Below are positions 50,401 to 58,488 of a stretch of 64,000 nt of DNA, in pieces. Source of the stretch: Symbiodinium natans (Eukaryota; Sar; Dinophyceae; Suessiales; Symbiodiniaceae). Under the pieces are notes generated by a model. It was not told the DNA's origin, did no database searches, and worked only from the letters and a program-made list of their open reading frames with translations. Location: NCBI GenBank assembly GCA_905221605.1, contig CAJNDS010000262.1:92001-156000 (forward strand). Reading direction: 5' to 3'. Every line of letters starts with the position of its first letter. The first letter of the stretch is position 1. Both the position numbers and the translations under genes were made by a program.

Positions 50401-53400
50401 TCTCCTTGTGGAACTGGGGCTTCAGGAGGTTGTTCAGGGTTTTGTGGGGGACGATTCGGTTGGTTAGACGAAGACGACGGCTCCCCATCATCACGGTCCA
50501 GGATTAAGGGATCAGAGCCTGTGCCACTTCCTGGAAGGGGCAGCCCTCTGAGCATCCGCAGATGCCCAGTCAATGGCTGCTTTAAGCCTCCTTCCGGCAC
50601 TTTCTCATCATTTCCCTTCAACACACAGCATGCCACGTCAAGACACCATGCCAAAACATGCCAAACATGCCGCAAACAAGCCAACAACTTTAAGGTTTTG
50701 GGCTTTCCCTTAGTTGGGGCTTTTGGGCTTTTCCTACCAACCAACAAGATTCGTTCTACGCACACACGCTTAAAGCATTTTCGGGTGCGAATACGAATCC
50801 AACAAACCCCACGTCGGGGCTTTATTCTACTCATCTCAGGTGCTCTCTTGGAGCCTCTCTGAAACAGCTTGTCGAGCAATTTCCAAAGACCCGAAATAAC
50901 GACCCCAACCAAGGCACTGAAGATCAGGATGAGGAACACCATCGCAGACTCAACGACCACTCCTATGAATTTAACCGGGAACGAGCACGTACCTGGACGC
51001 GCCGTCGCAAGTTTGAGAGGCCTAATCCCTGCTGTCCGTCCTGTGGAGGGTCTAGGCAGCAGTGAAAGGGGCCTAATCCCTGCTGTCTTTTCTCTGGAGG
51101 GTTTAGGAAGGAGTGAGAGAAGCCTAATCCCTTCTGGCCTTTCTCCGGAGGGTTTAGGCAGCAGTGAGAGGGGCCTAATCCCTGCTGTCCTCTCTCCGGA
51201 GGGTTTAGGAAGGAGTGAGAGAGGCCTAATCCCTGCTGGCCTTTCTCCGGAGGGTTTAGGCAGCAGTGAGAGGGGCCTAATCCCTACTGCTGGCGTTTCT
51301 CCGGAGGGTTTAGGCAGGAGTGAGAAGGGCCTAATCCCTGCTGGCGTTTCTCCGGAGGGTTTAGGAAGCAGTGAGAGGGGCCTAATCCCTGCTGCTGGCG
51401 TTTCTCCGGAGGGTTTAGGCAAGAGTGAGAAGGGCCTCATCCCTTCTGGCGTTTCTCCGGAGGGTTTAGGAAGCAGTGAGAGGGGCCTAATCCCTGCTGC
51501 TGGCGTTTCTCCGGAGGGTTTAGGCAAGAGTGAGAGGGGCCTAATCCCTGCTGTCCCCTCTCTGGAGGGTTTAGGAAGGAGTGAGAGGGGCCTAATCCCT
51601 GCTGTCCTCTCTCTGGCAGGTTTAGGCAGGAGTGAGAGGGGCCTAATCCCCTCTACGCCCCCTGTGGCCAGATTTCCACAGGGACGACACAGGTCGGCTA
51701 TTTTTGAGGTCTCTTGGCCACTCCATCCCAAACAAATCAAGTCAAGCCATGTTAAGGTTCCAGGGCCATGGTTGCTGCCGCTTCTGCTTCTGGCAACAAG
51801 CAAGGGGAGCGAATCGTCATGCCATGCACAAGCACACGTGCCATGCTTAAGGGTTCTAGGGACGTCATGCCCAGCGCAAGCACAAGACAACATGCCAAAC
51901 ATGCCAGCGCTGCCTTGCGTTAAGGCTTGGGACCCTTCAAAATCATGGTAAAACATCTCCTCCTTGCTCTTTTTGGCTCGCGCGCCTAGCGCGTCATTCT
52001 TCCAACCCCCAAAACAGAGCTGCGCACCGCATGCGCCGATCCTTCCTTCTTCGAAAACAAAACTCTCATGCCAACACACCACAAAACATGCCACAAGCCA
52101 TGCCAAGAACCATGCCAAAATATGCCAGCAAGACTTTCCTAAAGACTTCTGGGCCATTTCAGGGCATTTTCGGGGTACTTTCGGGCATTTTCGGGGTGTT
52201 TCGGGGTAAGCTCTGTGCACTTCGGGCACGCTCAGGGTGCTTGCGGGGTATTCTTGAGGAACTTCAGGGACCACTTTCGGGGATACTTCGGCTCTAAGCC
52301 CTCGCAGCAAGAAAGCAAACGGCGTCTCAAGCAAAGCATGCCGGCAATCACCGCTCTCTCTTCCTTGTGGCTTCTCGACTTCCGCCTTCTTTCCTCCTGT
52401 CGTCGCTTTCTTGAGGATGCTCGGTCCTGGCTGTGGCTTAACAACAGAGTCCTGCAGGCAGGTAATCGCGTCTATTTCCATGTCCGAGCCCGAAGGCTGG
52501 CGCGGAGAACTACCTTTCCCCGCTTTCTGGCGGCGACCCCCGCTCAAAGCCCACCAAGCCCGATTAGCGGATACGAGTTTCACGTTGCGTTTGCCTTTGT
52601 ACAACCTAGACCCGGTTTTGTAGAGATACGTTCTCCACCCTTTCTCCACCGCCGCCCAGGGACTAATGGCGTTAAACGTCACTTCCGCAACGAGAACCTC
52701 AGTCAAAAGAAGGCTACAATCACCGAAAACGACCTCTAAGTCGACGACGTCCGATACGGGGATCTTCCCCCCTGAAGCGTTGTACAGAGTGACCTCTCTC
52801 TCGTGCTTCTTGACCACCCTGAATCCGCTGAGGTGTTCAGAGGAAACCACATGACACGTGGCTCCAGAATCCACTAGCCAAACGTCTCTCGGTTCTAGCT
52901 GAAAGCTGGCACAGACGCGCTCTACATCCCCTGCAGTCAAAGAATTGCTAACAGGTCCCAAACGTTGCTTGTCGAGTGAAAAACCTACCCTACGCTCATG
53001 CGACTCAGAAAGGCTCAGTTCAGGACCTTGCTGGGCAAACCTCATTGCCATCGCAGTCTGTGTCGGCGATGCTTCCGCCTCGGACTCTGGTTCTCCCATA
53101 GCCCGGGCGCGGTTCTTCTTTTTCTTGCCCTTGTCCTTGCCTTTCTCTCCCTTTTCACCCTTCTCTCCCTTGGAGTTGGGCTTTCCTTTCGGCGTCGGAG
53201 AGCGAGGCGCGCCCTTCGGAGTAGGCGACCTTTGTCCTTTAGGGCCACCAGTGCCCTTTCCACTCTTCGACTCTCCCTGGCCGCCCTTGCCGCCTTTGCC
53301 GCCTTTCTCACCAGCCTCACGCTGTCGTGACCAGCAATCCTTTGCCACATGACCATGCTTGCCGCAATGGTCGCAAAGCTTGCCATCCATTCCACGGTTT

Positions 53401-53834
53401 GCTGCAGTAGGCACGTCGCACATCCTCAGCTGTTCTTCGAAATACTTGAGGCTCTTCGTGAGCTCACTCCAGCTGTTGGCGTTGCCGTGCAGCGCCACGT
53501 ACTGTCTCGCCGCCTGTAGCAGGATGGAACAGCGATCTGCTTCGGAGAGCTTCAACTCGGGGAAGTTGCTCAACTTGATCTCCGCCTTGGCGATTTCGTC
53601 CTCCAAGTGTCTGATGATGTCCATGGGCTTTCTGAGCCCCGAACACTGTGCATGCAACTTCATGCAACCGTCTCTCACGTAGACGGCTTCCATTCGAGAC
53701 ACAATGGAGTAGTTGAGGTGCAGTGTGCGAACTGCCTCGTAGCCAGTAGCAGACATGCCCTGCCTTTTGCTACAGCTTCGAAGCAACTCCAAACCACGCT
53801 CCCACTTCGCCAAGCTCTGGGAAAGCAGGTAAAA
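47442..53834 (-). CDS. pol: Copia pol: protease-integrase-reverse transcriptase-RNase H
   Basis: The order PR-IN-RT-RH defines Ty1/copia. In order: the end of gag with a CCHC zinc knuckle (CDHCGKHGHVAKDC, near 53,355); a Gly/Lys-rich tail; the aspartic protease DSGATCH (near 52,870); a long insert (about 52,400-50,500) with hydrophobic segments and 12-13 repeats; the integrase HHCC motif (near 50,340) and catalytic region with VDFYYFG, CDNEQG and GAVERQ (50,230-49,950); RT with SRWVNTVKKPG and LFYVDDLL (near 48,510); and RNase H with VDASWG and SSAEAELAAL (47,960-47,830). The frame is open upstream to 53,900, but the part above 53,834 is out of frame relative to gag because of one extra T in a T5 run. 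It is 2,130 codons long, unusually large for copia pol because of the insert. Confidence 0.93.
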   Translation of the reverse strand, partial: FYLLSQSLAKWERGLELLRSCSKRQGMSATGYEAVRTLHLNYSIVSRMEAVYVRDGCMKLHAQCSGLRKPMDIIRHLEDEIAKAEIKLSNFPELKLSEADRCSILLQAARQYVALHGNANSWSELTKSLKYFEEQLRMCDVPTAANRGMDGKLCDHCGKHGHVAKDCWSRQREAGEKGGKGGKGGQGESKSGKGTGGPKGQRSPTPKGAPRSPTPKGKPNSKGEKGEKGEKGKDKGKKKKNRARAMGEPESEAEASPTQTAMAMRFAQQGPELSLSESHERRVGFSLDKQRLGPVSNSLTAGDVERVCASFQLEPRDVWLVDSGATCHVVSSEHLSGFRVVKKHEREVTLYNASGGKIPVSDVVDLEVVFGDCSLLLTEVLVAEVTFNAISPWAAVEKGWRTYLYKTGSRLYKGKRNVKLVSANRAWWALSGGRRQKAGKGSSPRQPSGSDMEIDAITCLQDSVVKPQPGPSILKKATTGGKKAEVEKPQGRESGDCRHALLETPFAFLLRGLRAEVSPKVVPEVPQEYPASTLSVPEVHRAYPETPRKCPKVPRKCPEMAQKSLGKSCWHILAWFLAWLVACFVVCWHESFVFEEGRIGACGAQLCFGGWKNDALGARAKKSKEEMFYHDFEGSQALTQGSAGMFGMLSCACAGHDVPRTLKHGTCACAWHDDSLPLLVARSRSGSNHGPGTLTWLDLICLGWSGQETSKIADLCRPCGNLATGGVEGIRPLSLLPKPARERTAGIRPLSLLPKPSREGTAGIRPLSLLPKPSGETPAAGIRPLSLLPKPSGETPEGMRPFSLLPKPSGETPAAGIRPLSLLPKPSGETPAGIRPFSLLPKPSGETPAVGIRPLSLLPKPSGERPAGIRPLSLLPKPSGERTAGIRPLSLLPKPSGERPEGIRLLSLLPKPSREKTAGIRPLSLLPRPSTGRTAGIRPLKLATARPGTCSFPVKFIGVVVESAMVFLILIFSALVGVVISGLWKLLDKLFQRGSKRAPEMSRIKPRRGVCWIRIRTRKCFKRVCVERILLVGRKSPKAPTKGKPKTLKLLACLRHVWHVLAWCLDVACCVLKGNDEKVPEGGLKQPLTGHLRMLRGLPLPGSGTGSDPLILDRDDGEPSSSSNQPNRPPQNPEQPPEAPVPQGEEIEERIPLRSHALQVHRSRGHFPYDVNCESCCSSKGKVPARRLKRQLQKENQTIGVDFYYFGKLRVLLLVHVASRYSMSIPAMELHDPNLLFNIDRFIREIGLHQKTLTFRCDNEQGLISMCERVAAQRRENPTIVDVVPGYRPQSKGAVERQVSAMKQGFWSIWLDLEAEIKRRRPAEEGGAAWQLPLGGMLWQTCLLYAARSFNLWNFDSNNSTTAIDRLHEEIVQRTRTLPFGCSAQAKVGGSKRRLEKFRGAKTVRVSYLGPVHPRGGGVYGTVIGGDGEIEVFPACRGIFERDEPTYDSPTLELLAKANPLVLDTQDPEKPLLFEPPAEPIVPKEEEIEAPEDEEMLPDYVPDYEPTEVGSEGHEGVAGGDLPEPDMEDMEIDWLTDHYLQKLGEGPDCRAVSNQAASSFELKFGGSRICCQVPQQAVSETSGELLDPKLLYLSMKLELEELESFNVGEVVSEREAYRLAKESGRRVLSSRWVNTVKKPGLYRSRLVVRDFAAMGGTTLAEGIYSPTTSLEGLRLLLSVLCRKGSVLSCDVSVAFMHAAIARPEFVQLPSNIGNAKTGEKVFLKLFRAMNGLRSAPLSWYKELSAYLGNQGFQQILDPTIFRKKTKNGLVIVLFYVDDLLIWAENTAEARKVYEDLKKRYKLKLTGELLEGKPGEVSFLGRRIFRRKPGEPCVYFGLDAKYLRSCCEEYGITKVAPKLPPLERRYADLLKKGQDTPLTPEARERYRRTLGRLAWASLSRPDLQYVCGFLGRHQSAPNEAAEACMRDVLRWVSGLPHKVQVFPSRRELLAPDEDRESVSCFVDASWGLNSVSGGIVTWNNCCLKTFSRKQTTVALSSAEAELAALTEIAREGLYISLLVQTMVEGMPSDSEEGRYQLHAYGDSESALSIAQMSTLLRKVRHIELRAAFLQQLVAKERLTLEYIPGKLNPADALTKSPTAENLVSLCEAAGLITEPESWSSISEEKKYLRTQ
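50995..51660 (-). repeat. In-frame 51/54-bp tandem repeat inside copia pol
   Basis: Twelve full and one partial unit of 51 or 54 bp encode GIRPLSLLPKPSGETPA-type 17- or 18-residue peptides. Unit lengths are all multiples of three and the frame is never broken, so the repeat is translated. It lies between protease and integrase and is followed downstream by a hydrophobic segment (VFLILIFSALVGVVISGL, near 50,900). Confidence 0.9.
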
Positions 53835-54609
53835 ACAACTTCGCTGACCGAGCTGCAGTGTCATGAGGTAAACGGTCCTGTCGGATCTCGTCCTTGACAC
53901 TGATGCAGAGGCGAAGCTCGTTCACATAGGCCTCGTCCTGCAAAGCCAACCATGAACTCATCGTCTCCAGGAAGCCGTGCCAGGCCTCAATCTCTCGCAT
54001 TCTGTCTCTACCCATCTCCTGGTGGGCTATGACAGGCAGCTGTGGGAGGTACTTGTCTGCACGGTTGGAAACGTATCCACCAGATGAACTTCCAGTCTCT
54101 TTAGGCCTTGAAGAAGGAAGTGAACTTCCTGTGGACGAAGTTGCAGCGAGGAACGGGTCACTTGGTGCAGATGCCGCTGCGGCTTCCGCCTTGGCTTTAG
54201 CCTCAGCAGCTGCAAGTTCGGCATCGTTCCTCCTCTTCTCTTCGCTGTCCATGCGACGAAGCATGGTGGCCACAAGCTGTTGGTTCTGTTCCAACTGCTT
54301 CCTGTACTGGTCCATCATGGCTTCCTGCTGTCTCTGCTGTTGCTGCATTACTCGCAGCATCTCCACCACCAAACTTTCTCCAACAGAACCACCACCTGGA
54401 GCGGTGGCAGGCTGTGAACTCGTCGCTGGCGTGGAAGTCGGAACTCCTTGAGTTCCAAAGGCAGCAAAGGGGTTCGGCTGCTGTCCTACCGGATTCTCAC
54501 CGGTTCCAAACAGCACAGGGACAGGGACTTGCTCAGGAGGCAACGCCCCGTGCACTGGAGAACCCTGTGGGCTTCCATGCACACTTCCGCCTTGCTCTGG
54601 AGTCGCCAT
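53770..54609 (-). CDS. gag: Copia gag, N-terminal part, frame-shifted end
   Basis: It starts MATPEQGG at 54,609, 55 bases after the 5' LTR. It is Gln-rich, with a coiled-coil stretch (MQQQQRQQEAMMDQYRKQLE and onwards, near 54,330), Ala/Lys-rich helices and a conserved block ending SAKLF near 53,835. After that this copy reads LPAFPELGE and stops at 53,770. The second copia copy at 62,952-64,000 continues YLLSQSLAKWERG in the same frame. The difference is a run of five T here against four there, so gag and pol were one frame before a one-base insertion. Confidence 0.88.
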   Translation of the reverse strand: MATPEQGGSVHGSPQGSPVHGALPPEQVPVPVLFGTGENPVGQQPNPFAAFGTQGVPTSTPATSSQPATAPGGGSVGESLVVEMLRVMQQQQRQQEAMMDQYRKQLEQNQQLVATMLRRMDSEEKRRNDAELAAAEAKAKAEAAAASAPSDPFLAATSSTGSSLPSSRPKETGSSSGGYVSNRADKYLPQLPVIAHQEMGRDRMREIEAWHGFLETMSSWLALQDEAYVNELRLCISVKDEIRQDRLPHDTAARSAKLFLPAFPELGEVGAWFGVASKL

Positions 54610-54651
54610 GGCGTTGAGGTACTTGACACAGGCGCTGGAGTCACTCTCAGT

Positions 54652-54663
54652 GCTCCGCTACCA
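54652..54663 (-). other. Copia primer-binding site
   Basis: TGGTAGCGGAGC directly follows the LTR end CACA and is repeated at 62,898-62,909 in the second copy. It begins TGG, the complement of a tRNA CCA end. It resembles, but does not equal, the usual initiator-Met tRNA site, so the priming tRNA is only suggested. Confidence 0.65.
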
Positions 54664-55255
54664 TGTGAAAAGCAGAGCTTGCGCAGCAGTCTCTTTTTCA
54701 CTTTGCACTTGAGCCAAACACCAAAGTGTTCAGCAAGCTTCAGTTCTTGCAGCAAGCTCTCTCCAAGAGCTAAGGGCTCCAAAAAGCTACGAATTCCATC
54801 TCAACTTTGTTCTACAAAGGAGGTAAAGCAAAAGAGCAATGCAACTGCTTTGGTCTACACCTCGGGGACTTCAGGTCACTTCCGAACAGCAAAACAGCGA
54901 AGCTTCAGAGTCCACTCTGCACTCCTACTCCCATCCTACACGTCCAACGGCAACGAACGAAGTGGCGGGGACACGGAGTGAGTTGCAACAAGACAGAACC
55001 TCAGAGTTCTGACACGCACTTCTTCACTACTGCTCTCAAGCAGTTTCAAGTGCTTCAAAACTCATCCTAGGCCATGCCAACAAGACAAGAACATGCCAAA
55101 GTCAAGCAAGACATGCCACACATGCTTAAGGGCTTTGGGACAAACCAAACATGCTCACGCCAAGTCATGCAGCAGAAAAACTCTCATGCTTCTCTCTGTA
55201 TGGTCAAACACCACATGGCACCAACTGGGCAAACACTACAGGTGAATTTTACACA
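54664..55255 (-). repeat. Copia 5' LTR, complete (592 bp)
   Basis: It starts TGTGTAAAATTCACC and ends TTTTCACA (TG...CA). The same 14-bp site that received the LINEs in the 3' LTR is present and empty here at 55,239-55,252. Several CATGCC words occur in its first 200 bp. The transcription start is not visible, though the second copy's LTR begins at the equivalent of about base 226. Confidence 0.9.
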
Positions 55256-55260
55256 GCAAC
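55256..55260 (-). repeat. 5' target-site duplication of the copia element
   Basis: GCAAC on the plus strand (GTTGC in element sense), equal to 14,161-14,165. Confidence 0.85.
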
Positions 55261-55261
55261 G

Positions 55262-55580
55262 GCCTGTGTGGCCAGCGCTCGGATGCCTTCAAGATCGTTT
55301 TGTGTGGCAAACGCTCAGACGCTCTGGAGTGCTTTTTGTGTGGCCAGCGCAGCGTTCGAATGCTCTGGAGTTTGTTTTGTGTGGCCAGCGCAGCGCTCAG
55401 ATGCTTTGGAGTTTGTTTGAGCATCCGAGCACTGTACTGGCCACACTGAACGAACTCCAGAGCATCTGAGCGTTGCGCTGGCCACGCAAAACGATCTCCA
55501 GGTCATCCCAGTGCTGCGCTGGCCACAGAAAACGAACTCTAAAGTTAGAGCGTCCGAGCATTGCGCTGGCCACACAAAAA
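55262..55580. repeat. Inverted cluster of GGCCAGCGCAGCGCTCAGATG units
   Basis: About four forward units (GTGTGGCCAGCGCAGCGxTC, ATGCTyTGGAGTTTGTTTT) at 55,266-55,420 face about four inverted units (AACGAACTCCAGAGCAT and GCGCTGGCCACxC) at 55,430-55,580. Unit length is about 42 bp. The block could fold into one large imperfect hairpin and lies directly beside the copia insertion point. Confidence 0.75.
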
Positions 55581-56039
55581 GAGAGGTAAAGCTCGAACTT
55601 ACGGAGCAATGATCATGATTCATCTAAGGACACGTTGGAGCCGCCCAGGCTGCAGGCGCTGGAGCCGCGTCATGGCCAGTGGCACCAGGTCCTATTCTTT
55701 TGGACGGACCTCGCGCTTTGCGATGGGCCGTGCCCTGCAGAAGTCCTACGTGTTTCGACGGACCTTGCCCGTTGCGTTGTGACACAACTTCTTGCGTGGG
55801 ATGTGGAATGAAACATTCCCGGTGCGTTGGGCCAGCGCTCCCGTTGCGTTTGGGCTGTGCATGACAAAAGTGCTTCTTTTTTTTTGGACTGACGCCTCTT
55901 TACTACATCAGTAGCACAGTAGGCCGGTCTTGTTGGGCTCGACGTAAAGGGTGAAACAAAGTCAGCGCACACAATCCGCCAGACACAACAAGCAACCACC
56001 AAGCAAACAAACACCAAAGAAACAAAGCGAGCAATCGCG
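55581..56039. other. Non-coding stretch with short repeats
   Basis: Related words such as TTTyGACGGACCT(T/C)GC recur at about 55,698 and 55,752. GTGCATGACAAAAGTGCT at 55,857-55,874 recurs at 59,820-59,837. No gene is seen. Confidence 0.4.
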
Positions 56040-58460
56040 CTGAACTACTAGATACCCCACGGACTCAGTACTCGAGGTCGTCAATGAAGTCCCGGTTCAC
56101 AAGGAAGCACAGAGCTTGTGGGGGAATCGCAAATTGCGACATTGCCAGATTCTCAAAACCACCATCATGTAGCCACTGGTGCGACAGCGGTTATTCAAAC
56201 CGAGGTCATCAGAAGAGGTTCGGATCACGTACTCGTTGTCAAGGACAGACAACCGACACTCAATGGCGAAAGGATGTTGCAAGTCAGACTCCCTAGGGGG
56301 GATGAAAGATGTGCATATGCCCCATGGTGGTCAGCCAGTGGGGACTTAACAGCAAGAACAATCAAGGCAAGACCGGCCCAGGGCACTCCATGGTGGTCAG
56401 CCAGTGGAGTAGCTCCGAGCTCTGGGTGCTCCATTCACCTTGGCGTACAAGTGCCCACCCAGAGAGGTGTCCGCGCCCGGCACAGGGGGCATATGCCCCA
56501 TGGAGGTCAGCCAGTGGGGACTTAACAGCAAGAACAATCAAAGCAGGACCGGCCCAGGGCACTCCATGGTGGTCAGCCAGTGGAGTAGCTCCGAGCACAG
56601 GGTTCTCCAGTCAACCTGGCGTACAAGTGCCCACCCAGAGAGGTGCCCGCGCACGGCCAGAGGGGGGGCGAGAGTAGCTGCAGCTACCGATTCCACGGGG
56701 AGAGTCCACAGCGAGTTACCAAACCCTTAACGCCACAGGGTTTATAATGACAACGAGGAACCTCCCAGTCCAGGCATCTCACACAAGGCCACGCAACCTT
56801 GGCGCTGGCCTGCGCATCGGCACGCATCAGGTCCCTCCAAACCCAAACCCGCGAGGTACGTCGGTAAGGAGATGGGAGGGCTCACATCACATTGGTGCCG
56901 AAGTGCAAGGATCTCCATGGTATTGCTACTTTGGTCCAATCAGAGCCTTCAGGTAACATCCACGCGGGCGGGGAGCCCACTTGCCCTGCCGCAGGCCAAG
57001 CTCAGACGAGGGTGACCCTCTAGAGTCTCAAGAGGGCCAGGTTGTTCTACAAGTGGGGAATGGCTCCCTGCCAAGTCAGCGGGTGCATAATCTCCACGTA
57101 GAAGTGTCCACAGCCAGCGCGCCGAACTGCTAGGTCACCCTGTGCACTCAGTACTCGAAATCGTCGAAGAGGCCGGGAGCACACATGTAGCACCGAGTGC
57201 GCAGGTGCGTCGCAAAATGCGACGTTGCCAGATTCACAAAACCACCATCATGCAGCCACCGATGCGAATACATTCAGCACCAGCCAAGGCCGTTCACGAG
57301 AAGGTTCACAAGTCCGCCATCACAGGTGGGGCATAGTCGTGCCTTGGCACGGGACGTTGCAGGTGTCAACCTTCTTGATCCGAAGTATAAAGTTGCCCCA
57401 TGGTGGTCAGCCAGTGGGGACTTAACGGCAAGAACAAAGGGTAGGACCAGCCCAGAGCACTCCATGGTGGTCAGCCAGTGGAGCCTCTCCGAGCACAAGG
57501 CGCAACGTTCTTTTGACTCACAAGAGTCTCGTCCGACGGCCAAAGCAGGCTTGACTGCTTCGTTCCAATCAGAGCCATCAGGTAAACCCAAGCAGGCGGG
57601 GACCCCACCTGCCCCGCAGGAAGCGGGAGAGTCCCCCAGTCGAAACTTCGCACTTTAGGCCAAGCAACTATCTCCTTGGCCGGTGAGGGTTGAGGGTTCA
57701 ATAACCAGAATCAGACCCTCCATGCCCAAACCGACAGACGTCGGCGAGGAGATGTGAGGGCTCACATCACGCTTGGCCACCTACCGATGGGGAGGTAGTC
57801 ATGTATGGCTGCTTTGACGCAAGCAGAGATATACACCCAAGCAGGCAGGGAACCCCGCAGCAACCCAAGCACAGGCGAGAATGGCTCTCGTGAAGGCAAG
57901 GTTGTCCACAGGTGCTCGATGGCACATTGCCAGGGAAGTGGAAACCTGATCTTCGCGTAGAAGTGTCCACAGCCCAGAAGCAGCATCCCCTAGCTGGTCT
58001 CTCCCAATTGGCATGACGCCGTTGCACGACTGGGGGTGTCACCGTCCAGACGAGAGATGGTCAACACTCAAGTCCGAGGGGTTCACACACGGTCGTAGCA
58101 CATAGAAGCGGGCAACCTGCCCACCTAGAGGGGGCAGAGGAAAGGAAGATTGGCCGTTTTACCGATGACAAAGCTGGAACATCCAGGCAGGACCGGTCCA
58201 GGGTAGTCCGTGGCAGATGGCCAGTGGAGCAACCACGAAGGAAAGGCCCCCCGTTCCCACAGGCACACCGCGGGGCTGACCCAGAAGGGTGTTCACAGCT
58301 GTAAGCTGTAAGCACACAAAGACAAGCACGATCCAATCCGTGGCATTAGACCACGAGAGGGTTGCCAAACCAAGAATATCCCGAGGTAGTCTTGCGGCAT
58401 GTATCGGCGAGGAGATGTGAGGGCTCACTGGCTCACATCACGCTAGGCAGCATGCCATGA
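56040..58460 (+). repeat. Degenerate duplication of about 1.08 kb with internal short repeats
   Basis: Sequence starting at 56,040 (GAACTACTAGATA...CACTCAGTACTCGA-like) recurs diverged at 57,122 with the landmarks TTGCCAGATTC, CAAAACCACCATCATG and GATGTGAGGGCTCACATCAC. Within the copies the 20-mer CCATGGTGGTCAGCCAGTGG occurs at 56,322, 56,382, 56,562, 57,399 and 57,461, with a close variant at 56,500. A third partial copy reaches about 58,440. No coding sequence is supported. Confidence 0.65.
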
Positions 58461-58488
58461 AAGGACTCAATGGCGCGTTCGCATGGCG

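Larger units (their letters stand above)
14166..55255 (-). mobile_element. Ty1/copia retrotransposon interrupted by five nested LINEs
   Basis: In element order (minus strand): 5' TSD GTTGC at 55,256-55,260; 5' LTR 54,664-55,255; primer-binding site 54,652-54,663; gag and pol 54,609 to 47,442; an extra ORF 47,487 to 46,708; polypurine tract GAGGGGG at 46,672-46,678; the first 17 LTR bases at 46,655-46,671; nested LINEs 14,755-46,654; the remaining 3' LTR 14,166-14,754; and 3' TSD GTTGC at 14,161-14,165. Without the LINEs the element is about 9.2 kb. This copy has a one-base insertion that shifts the frame between gag and pol, so it is probably not autonomous as it stands. Confidence 0.88.

Noticed and set aside
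50995..51660. CRISPR-like array
   Set aside because: Repeats are contiguous without spacers, lie inside a copia polyprotein and encode repeated peptides; the organism is eukaryotic.
53770..53900. Programmed +1 frameshift between gag and pol
   Set aside because: The second copy has one T less and a continuous frame, so this is a mutation.
14741..55252. The recurring 14-mer as sequencing adapter or assembly glue
   Set aside because: It is a genuine part of the copia LTR (bases 4-17) and is flanked there by normal LTR sequence in the unoccupied 5' LTR.
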